A stretch of 21,311 bases of DNA from Kangiellaceae bacterium (GTDB lineage Bacteria > Pseudomonadota > Gammaproteobacteria > Enterobacterales > Kangiellaceae). Each line of letters opens with the position of its first letter. Position 1 is the stretch's first letter. A model generated the notes under the pieces. The model saw only the letters and a list, made by a program, of their open reading frames with translations, was not told where the DNA came from and searched no databases. A program made the position numbers and the translations under genes. Location of the stretch: contig JASBTO010000011.1 in assembly GCA_030148365.1 (NCBI GenBank), positions 1 through 21,311 of the forward strand, given 5' to 3'. Shown here piece by piece: positions 16,990 through 21,311 of this stretch.

Positions 16990-17014
16990 AAACACTTGTT
17001 TAAAACATACGTTT
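16990..17014. promoter_or_regulatory. Two tandem PsrA-type operators (AAAC-N4-GTTT)
   Basis: Two perfect inverted repeats, AAAC-ACTT-GTTT at 16990-17001 and AAAC-ATAC-GTTT at 17003-17014, lie 13 bp apart centre to centre. They match the known Pseudomonas PsrA motif (G/C)AAAC-N2-4-GTTT(G/C) except at some flanking bases. They cover the -10 box and predicted start of the psrA promoter, as expected for an autorepressor. Confidence 0.7.
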
Positions 17015-17032
17015 CAAGCGATGGGAAGTCAA
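17004..17032 (-). promoter_or_regulatory. Putative sigma-70 promoter of psrA-fadE
   Basis: On the minus strand TTGACT (17027-17032) and TATGTT (17004-17009) are 17 bases apart. The -10 lies inside the second operator and the predicted start site near 16997 inside the first, so a bound regulator would block transcription. Confidence 0.55.
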
Positions 17033-17144
17033 GGTGAAAATTACCTTATCAGGCTGGTCATCAGTACGCGGAACAGTGCTGGTTGCGCCGCCCTGTCGGT
17101 GTCTCGGAGGGTTCAGGACAACGGAGCGTCGCCGGGTGGAGCCG

Positions 17145-17387
17145 TCAGGTCTGCAGCCAGCGTTCAAGTTGCTGCAGCGTAAAGGGCCAGCCGATTTCTT
17201 CTTCGGTGTCGGCACGCTTGATCACCGGAATGCGTTCGCCGTAGTTTTCGACCATGGCATCACTGACTGCGATCTCCACAGCTTCCCAGGAAAAGTTTTT
17301 ATCCGCTTGTTCGTCCAGTTGCTGCAACATGGATTCGGCTTGCTCGCACAGATGACAACCCAGGGTTGTATAGAGCTGCAACTTCAT
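17145..17387 (-). CDS. Glutaredoxin-like thioredoxin-fold protein
   Basis: This 80-residue protein belongs to the small glutaredoxin-like group (Pfam DUF836/Glrx-like). It has strand MKLQLYTT, redox motif C11-H-L-C14, and cis-proline Pro54 in ERIPVI. The partner is unknown; the active site CHLC differs from the classical CPYC. The ATG at 17385-17387 places the fold at the N-terminus. Another in-frame ATG at 17447, with AAGGAG 12 bases upstream, would add 20 residues of no recognisable kind. The putative -10 box overlaps that AAGGAG, so I prefer the shorter form. It is a lone gene, divergent from the histone-like gene, and about 110 bp separate its stop from the psrA promoter with no obvious terminator. 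Confidence 0.85.
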   Translation of the reverse strand: MKLQLYTTLGCHLCEQAESMLQQLDEQADKNFSWEAVEIAVSDAMVENYGERIPVIKRADTEEEIGWPFTLQQLERWLQT

Positions 17388-17463
17388 GATGTGGGCCTGC
17401 AAATATGGGACAGAAAATGCCCCGGAATTTGAATTCAAAATGATCATGAATTCGGCTAACTCC

Positions 17464-17492
17464 TTTATATCAAAATAAGTTTAACTTTCCAA
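17464..17492 (-). promoter_or_regulatory. Putative promoter of the glutaredoxin-like gene
   Basis: The minus strand shows TTGGAA (17487-17492) and TATAAA (17464-17469) at 17-base spacing. It overlaps the divergent promoter at 17481-17509, so the two units may compete for polymerase. Confidence 0.4.
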
Positions 17493-17509
17493 AAGTCTTT
17501 GCGTATAAT
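17481..17509 (+). promoter_or_regulatory. Sigma-70 promoter of the histone-like gene
   Basis: TTAACT (17481-17486) and a perfect TATAAT (17504-17509) are exactly 17 bases apart on the plus strand. The predicted start near 17516 leaves a leader of about 40 bases with an AGGGGA Shine-Dalgarno before the ATG at 17558. This is the best promoter match in the window and suggests strong expression. Confidence 0.65.
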
Positions 17510-17557
17510 TTCAACCACTTTTACCGCAAGCGACGACTCACTCAGGGGAATACAATC

Positions 17558-18217
17558 ATGGCCGCAAGCAAGACTGCAAAGCCGAAAACGAAAACTGCAC
17601 GCAAAACTGCCAAGTCCGCAAAACCTGCGACGCTCGACAGCCAGATGAAGGATGCGGAGCGCAACCTCGCAAAAGCTACAAAAGCGCAGGCCAGTGCCAA
17701 GAACAAAGTTGCAAAAGCAAAAGGCCGCGTTTCCACTGCCAATGAAAGAGTAAAAAACAAACCGACAGCAGCGGCCAAAACCAGCCGTGACAAAGCCAAA
17801 GCCGCCTTGAAAGATGCCAACACCCAACTCACTGCTGCCAACAAGGATGTCACTGCCGCCAAGGCCGACGTTGCCAAACTCAAGCTGGCCAAGCGTAAAC
17901 AGACAGCCCTCGACAAGGTGATTGCCAAGTTCGAGAAAGACTGGGAAAAAGCCGAGGCCAAAAAAGCCAAAGCCAAGGCCAAAAAGAAAAAGCCTGCGAA
18001 AAAAGCCAAAGCTGCCAAGGCACCGGCCAAAAAAGATGTCGTTAAAAAGACGCCCGCCAAAAAAGCAGCGACTAAAAAGACGTCTGCCAAAAAGGCACCT
18101 GCCAAGAAAGCTGTAGCAAAAAAGGCCCCGGCCAAAAAAGCCACCACGAAAAAGGCGCCTGCCCGGAAAACGGCAACCAAAAAGGCAACAACAAAGAAAG
18201 CTGCTGCCAAATCCTGA
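17558..18217 (+). CDS. Lys/Ala-rich histone H1-like protein, AlgP-like
   Basis: The 219-residue product is dominated by Lys and Ala and has no enzyme motif. Residues 1-25 are a basic head. Residues about 26-133 look like a long charged alpha-helical coiled coil (AERNLAKATKAQASAKNKVA, LDKVIAKFEKDWEKAEAK). Residues 133-219 are a very basic tail that from residue 158 repeats a five-residue KKxxx unit. Such tails bind DNA in histone H1-like bacterial proteins such as AlgP (AlgR3) of Pseudomonas, Bordetella BpH1 and chlamydial Hc2. The coil-plus-tail layout is closest to AlgP, but the repeat unit differs from AlgP's KPAA type. A nucleoid or regulatory role is inferred. It has a near-consensus promoter, a good AGGGGA Shine-Dalgarno and a strong terminator, so it is a separate and probably highly expressed unit. 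Confidence 0.85.
   Translation: MAASKTAKPKTKTARKTAKSAKPATLDSQMKDAERNLAKATKAQASAKNKVAKAKGRVSTANERVKNKPTAAAKTSRDKAKAALKDANTQLTAANKDVTAAKADVAKLKLAKRKQTALDKVIAKFEKDWEKAEAKKAKAKAKKKKPAKKAKAAKAPAKKDVVKKTPAKKAATKKTSAKKAPAKKAVAKKAPAKKATTKKAPARKTATKKATTKKAAAKS
18029..18208 (+). repeat. Degenerate 15-bp tandem repeat encoding KKxxx pentapeptides
   Basis: Twelve consecutive pentapeptides in strict register (KKDVV, KKTPA, KKAAT, KKTSA, KKAPA, KKAVA, KKAPA, KKATT, KKAPA, RKTAT, KKATT, KKAAA) give a 15-bp DNA period. The codons vary between units, so the period is held at protein level, but slippage-driven length variation between strains is plausible. Confidence 0.8.
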
Positions 18218-18226
18218 TTGATTTTC

Positions 18227-18267
18227 AGGCACAAAAAAGCCCGGACCGACCGGGCTTTTTTGTGCCT
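18227..18267. terminator. Bidirectional rho-independent terminator
   Basis: A perfect 18-bp inverted repeat (18227-18244 with 18250-18267) surrounds a five-base loop. The core GCCCGG/CCGGGC is flanked by A6 on one side and T6 on the other, so it works for either strand. It sits between the convergent histone-like gene and the membrane protein gene. Confidence 0.9.
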
Positions 18268-18290
18268 GTGATCCGGGTTCGGACACGGTA

Positions 18291-19064
18291 TCAGGCAATC
18301 GGGGCCCGGCGGTCTGTAATCAGCCCCATGGCCGCAAACAGTACCGACAAATAGACCAGCAAGGTCGCGGCGCCGGCTATCGCGGCACTATCGGCCTGTC
18401 CGGCCGCGATCCCGAACGCCGCCCAGCCGATGACCAGCACAAAGGCCACGTCTCCCTGCCTCAACACTGCCAGGGCGCCGATTGCGATGGCCACCGCCAG
18501 CTTGATCAGGGTCCAGTCAACGCCGGTGATAAAGGCATCCTGCCACCCGTTCGCCACCTGCACGACGGTGATATTGGCCAGCAAGGCCACGGTTATCCAT
18601 GCCAGATAGATACTGAAAGGCACGTGAACACACAATCTTCTGCTCAGCGATGCGTGGCTATTGTCGCGATTCAGAATGAAGTAAATCCGCAGCAATGCCA
18701 ACAGCAACAGAATCATTACCGCCAGCGCGAGGGTCACAAGTTCATGATGCCAGGCGATTATCCAGGCCATATTGGCAAAACAAGTGATCAGGAAGGGCCG
18801 GGAAATTCCGGCAAGCGAGTCGCTCTTTTTTTGAGCCGGCAGCGCCTGATAGACGGCATAGATCCCGAGCCCGAAATAAATCAGCCCCCAAATCGAAAAA
18901 GTAAAGCCGGCGGGCGTGAACAGAGATGCATAGCGAGCGGAGACCTCACCTGTTGTCTGACCTCCAATGGGAAGCGCGTTGGCGAGATAGTTGACGAGTA
19001 CCACCGCGAGATAGCCCGCCGGCACTGAAATACGATCAAAGACTGTCCTTTCCATTTCCTGCAT
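18291..19064 (-). CDS. Eight-TM integral membrane protein, TspO/MBR-related
   Basis: The 257-residue product is very hydrophobic. About eight membrane segments can be picked out: AGYLAVVLVNYLANALPI, FTFSIWGLIYFGLGIYAVYQ, PFLITCFANMAWIIAW, LALAVMILLLLALLRIYFIL, PFSIYLAWITVALLANITVV, IKLAVAIAIGALAVL, VAFVLVIGWAAFGIAAG and LLVYLSVLFAAMGLI. The motif FTPAGFTFSIWGLIY, preceded by a TTGE segment, is typical of a long family often annotated as tryptophan-rich sensory protein (TspO/MBR-like). Those proteins are much longer than true five-TM TspO (about 160 residues), and ligand binding is unproven. The ATG at 19062-19064 is chosen over a TTG at 19085 and an ATG at 19055 because AAGGGAA lies just upstream of it. 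Function unknown. It ends 24 bp from the shared terminator. Confidence 0.75.
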   Translation of the reverse strand: MQEMERTVFDRISVPAGYLAVVLVNYLANALPIGGQTTGEVSARYASLFTPAGFTFSIWGLIYFGLGIYAVYQALPAQKKSDSLAGISRPFLITCFANMAWIIAWHHELVTLALAVMILLLLALLRIYFILNRDNSHASLSRRLCVHVPFSIYLAWITVALLANITVVQVANGWQDAFITGVDWTLIKLAVAIAIGALAVLRQGDVAFVLVIGWAAFGIAAGQADSAAIAGAATLLVYLSVLFAAMGLITDRRAPIA

Positions 19065-19139
19065 GACTTCCCTTTTCCCCTTCAAGTTCCCGAAGACCTG
19101 TCGTCAGCTTGTCAGTAAACCGTATTCCGGCCGCCGTGT

Positions 19140-19164
19140 AAAAAAACCGGCAAGACCCGGTTTT
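19140..19164 (-). terminator. Rho-independent terminator after the cytochrome gene
   Basis: On the minus strand an AAAACCGG/CCGGTTTT stem (19157-19164 with 19143-19150) with a six-base loop runs into further T residues (19140-19142). It lies between the cytochrome gene and the membrane protein gene. Confidence 0.75.
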
Positions 19165-19176
19165 AGTGAGTCGCCC

Positions 19177-19206
19177 AAGCCCCGGCTGTATCACTGCCGG
19201 GGACTT
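19177..19206. other. Second GC-rich hairpin after the cytochrome gene
   Basis: AAGCCCCGGC (19177-19186) pairs with GCCGGGG-A-CTT (19196-19206), with one bulged base and a nine-base loop. It has no T-run, so it is not a classic terminator. It lies 22 bases after the cytochrome stop and just before the terminator, and may protect the transcript 3' end. Confidence 0.45.
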
Positions 19207-19227
19207 GCGGGACTTCAACCCCGCCGA

Positions 19228-19740
19228 CTACTCTGGTTCGGGAGAAGGAAAAAGCGCAAAAGGAGGTTGCGGCTCCCGGTCCGGTGGTACAAATTCCGGG
19301 GCGGGTTGGCCAGCCGGACCCAGACTCTGAATGAACTGGTAGATGGCTTGCAAATCAACGTCTTCCATAATATTCAGGTTAAACCAGGGCATTGGTGGAC
19401 GGGTGCGCAGACTCTTCGCATAGATGAGCCACTGTTCTTCTGTCAGGTTACCCAGTGTCAACCTCAGGTTTGCTGCGTAGGTTGTACCCCAGGGACCTCG
19501 CCAGCCAAAACTGTCTCCGGTTAACCATTGTGCTTCCGGGATTTTACCTTCTGCCTCCTTGTAGCCGCGAGTATGGCAATCGTTACAGCCGGCTACTTTT
19601 ACCAGGTATCGGCCTTTGGCGAGCATTGACGAATGGTGATTCTCCAGGTTATCGGGTCCGGCTAACACCGGCCATGGGAGAGCTATTGCAAAAAGACCGG
19701 CCAGTGCCGAGACTTTCTGCCGAAGTAACTTTCTGTCCAT
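19228..19740 (-). CDS. Periplasmic monohaem c-type cytochrome
   Basis: The 170-residue protein has a Sec signal peptide (KLLRQK, then a hydrophobic core, with likely cleavage after ALPWPVLA, residue 27). One haem-attachment site CNDCH follows (Cys52, Cys55, His56). Met117 (RPPMPWF) or Met125 (NLNIM) is the likely sixth ligand. Class I cytochrome c features are visible, such as the C-terminal helix DLQAIYQFIQSL, followed by a proline-rich tail with five Pro in the last 15 residues. The partner is unknown; no oxidase or dehydrogenase gene is adjacent. The ATG at 19738-19740 has a strong GGAGGT six bases upstream. It lies 90 bp after rlmKL on the same strand with no terminator between, so readthrough is possible. 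Confidence 0.88.
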   Translation of the reverse strand: MDRKLLRQKVSALAGLFAIALPWPVLAGPDNLENHHSSMLAKGRYLVKVAGCNDCHTRGYKEAEGKIPEAQWLTGDSFGWRGPWGTTYAANLRLTLGNLTEEQWLIYAKSLRTRPPMPWFNLNIMEDVDLQAIYQFIQSLGPAGQPAPEFVPPDREPQPPFALFPSPEPE

Positions 19741-19830
19741 CTGTCTACCTCCATGTTTGCGGTGGCTGCCATCGTTCGAACGGCAACCTGAAGTGTCCGG
19801 AAAAGCATCGACTCCTGCTGCTATCGACGC

Positions 19831-21311
19831 CTATTTTCGTCCCTGCCAGATTGCCGCCGTCCGGGAAGCGCCGGCATCGGGTTCGGATGCCTCAGCGGCT
19901 TCGTGGCGGATTTCCCAGCAGCGATGGTGATTGCGGCTTTTGGCAAAATCCGGGGGCAGGGTTCGGGCCGTGATCTCCTGAATCCGGTATTGCTCCCTCA
20001 GGTCGGGGTCCATTTTGAACTTGTGGAAGTTGTTGGAAAACAATAACTGGCCATCCGGTTTGAGCAACATCATGCAGGCCCGGATCAACTTGTCGTGATC
20101 CCGTTGTACGTCAAAGACCTGCTCCATACGTTTGGAATTGGAAAAAGTCGGCGGATCCAGAAAGATCATGTCGTAGGGTTTGACCCGGGATTGCAACATG
20201 GCTTCCAGCCACTGCAGACAATCCGCCTGGACAAATTCAAAGTGGTTTCCCTGTAATCCGTTAAGACTGAAATTGCTTTTCGCCCAATCCAGGTAGGTTT
20301 TTGACATGTCGACCGTGGTGACACTGTGGGCGCCGCCCGCCGCGGCATAAACCGAAACGCTGCCGGTATAGCCAAACAGGTTCAATACGCGCTTGCCGGC
20401 GCTTGCCTTGCGCACCAGGTCCCGGGTCTTGCGATGGTCGAGGAACAATCCCGTATCCAGATAATCCCGCAAGTTAACCCGGAACTTCAGGCCACCCTCC
20501 GTAACCACGAAGAAGTCCCGACTTCGGGAAAGCCGCTGATATTGGCTCTGCCCTTTTTGACGCTGCCGAGCCTTGACGGAAATTCTGGTCTGGGGAATTT
20601 GCAATACGCCACTGGCGACCCTCACCAGCTCTGCAAGATGTCGCTCGGCCACCTTGTCGGGAATGGTCTTCGGCGGCGCATATTCCTGCACATGGACCTG
20701 GTCGCCGTAAATGTCTATCGCCGCCGAGTACTCTGGCAAATCCGCATCATAGAGCCGGTAACTGGAGATCTCGTTCTGGATCCGCCAGGATTTCAGCCGC
20801 TGCTGATTCTTGCGCAGCCGGTTGGCCAGCATCCGGGCGCTGTCCCTGAGGCCCTTGTCCCAGTCAGGGGCGACCTTTTCCGGATCAAAGGGCGTGAAAA
20901 ACTGTCCCTCGGACAACTCGAAAATATACAGATCGCACTCCAGGGCGCCGTTGAACAACTTGTAGGTCTTCTGTGCACGGATCCCGAGTTCCCGCGCCAG
21001 TTCCTTCTCCGAAGTAATAACGGCGCCCCGCCACTGCTCGCCAGCGGATTTCAGAGTTTTGCCAAGCTGCCGGTAAAGGGGTTTCAGGGCATCGACATCG
21101 CCGAGACGCTCACCATAGGGCGGGTTGCAGACCAGCAGACCGGCGCTGTCCGGCTCAGCAACAGTCAAGCCTTCTATCGACCGCTGGCTGACCTCGATAT
21201 GGTTGCCGAGACCGGCACGCCTGATGTTGCCCTCGGCAACCGCGATCACTTTCGGGTCCGCGTCAAATCCGCGAATGCGGCAGCCGAGGCTTTCAAGTCC
21301 CCGGGCTCTCC
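19831..21311 (-). CDS. rlmL: Bifunctional 23S rRNA methyltransferase RlmKL, C-terminal part (cut by window edge)
   Basis: RlmKL methylates 23S rRNA at G2445 (N2, RlmL half) and G2069 (N7, RlmK half). The reading frame is open to base 21311, so the N-terminal THUMP region and part of the RlmL fold are outside the window. Visible are the RlmL SAM region end (GFDADPKVIAVAEGN), its catalytic NPPYGERLG motif (about 21112-21126) and the linker NRLRKNQQRLKSWRIQNEI. The RlmK half has YRLYDADLPEYSAAIDIY, VQEYAPPKTI, NLRDYLDTGLFLDHR, SAM motif LNLFGYTGSVSVYAA, TVDMSKTYLDWA and DPPTFSNSKRM. It is nearly the full E. coli C-terminal order. The C-terminus has a short extra tail after the conserved HRCWEIRH. 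Confidence 0.96.
   Translation of the reverse strand, partial: RARGLESLGCRIRGFDADPKVIAVAEGNIRRAGLGNHIEVSQRSIEGLTVAEPDSAGLLVCNPPYGERLGDVDALKPLYRQLGKTLKSAGEQWRGAVITSEKELARELGIRAQKTYKLFNGALECDLYIFELSEGQFFTPFDPEKVAPDWDKGLRDSARMLANRLRKNQQRLKSWRIQNEISSYRLYDADLPEYSAAIDIYGDQVHVQEYAPPKTIPDKVAERHLAELVRVASGVLQIPQTRISVKARQRQKGQSQYQRLSRSRDFFVVTEGGLKFRVNLRDYLDTGLFLDHRKTRDLVRKASAGKRVLNLFGYTGSVSVYAAAGGAHSVTTVDMSKTYLDWAKSNFSLNGLQGNHFEFVQADCLQWLEAMLQSRVKPYDMIFLDPPTFSNSKRMEQVFDVQRDHDKLIRACMMLLKPDGQLLFSNNFHKFKMDPDLREQYRIQEITARTLPPDFAKSRNHHRCWEIRHEAAEASEPDAGASRTAAIWQGRK

Noticed and set aside
17465..18298. Minus-strand frames rich in Phe, Gly and Leu, looking like hydrophobic or repeat proteins
   Set aside because: They are reverse readings of the Lys/Ala repeat gene (AAA/AAG become TTT/CTT). 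The plus-strand gene has the promoter, Shine-Dalgarno and terminator.
1..21311. CRISPR arrays, insertion sequences, prophage genes, tRNA or rRNA genes
   Set aside because: No spaced direct repeats, transposase or integrase motifs, terminal repeats or tRNA-like cloverleaf sequences were recognised by reading either strand.

Overview
The window reads as chromosomal DNA of a gammaproteobacterium. It is moderately GC-rich and tightly packed, and it contains no mobile element, CRISPR array, tRNA or rRNA gene that I can see. Nearly all recognisable proteins have gammaproteobacterial-type sequences (GshA, PurL, MltF, PrfC, RimI, LeuA, FadE, PsrA, RlmKL). The PsrA-type regulator beside fadE, the Pseudomonas-like MltF and the AlgP-like Lys/Ala-rich protein point towards Pseudomonas-related or marine oligotrophic groups rather than enteric bacteria. 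That placement is an inference, not a measurement.

Layout, left to right. (1) 1-5057, minus strand: the N-terminal two thirds of gshA (cut by the window edge), a rho-independent terminator, then full-length purL. (2) 5058-6629: purL and the plus-strand lytic transglycosylase gene mltF are divergent and have closely packed putative promoters. (3) 6637-13531, minus strand: a long co-directional block. Read in the direction of transcription it is leuA, a holD-like gene, rimI, prfC, a tatD-family gene, an orphan gspE/pilB-type ATPase and a GNAT acetyltransferase. Gaps are short or negative (leuA/holD-like 2 bp, holD-like/rimI 8 bp overlap, prfC/tatD 19 bp). A good -10 box before prfC suggests an internal promoter. 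The order holD-rimI-(yjjG)-prfC is also that of E. coli, which supports the assignment of the poorly conserved holD-like gene. (4) 13532-17032: a leuA leader with a promoter and a possible small upstream ORF, then a fatty-acid module, psrA-fadE, with two operator-like inverted repeats over the psrA promoter. (5) 17145-18267: a small glutaredoxin-like gene diverges from a histone-like Lys/Ala-rich gene that ends in a perfect bidirectional terminator. (6) 18291-21311, minus strand: an eight-TM membrane protein distantly like TspO, a secreted monohaem cytochrome c, and rlmKL (cut by the right edge).

Most of the content is housekeeping: glutathione, purine and leucine synthesis, translation termination, ribosome modification, replication clamp loading, cell-wall turnover and beta-oxidation. 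I do not see a clear new multi-gene system. The leads most worth following are a LeuA without its C-terminal leucine-sensing domain, a 24-codon upstream ORF whose stop overlaps the leuA start, the paired PsrA-type operators, the pentapeptide-repeat DNA-binding protein, the orphan secretion ATPase, and the uncharacterised membrane protein and cytochrome.
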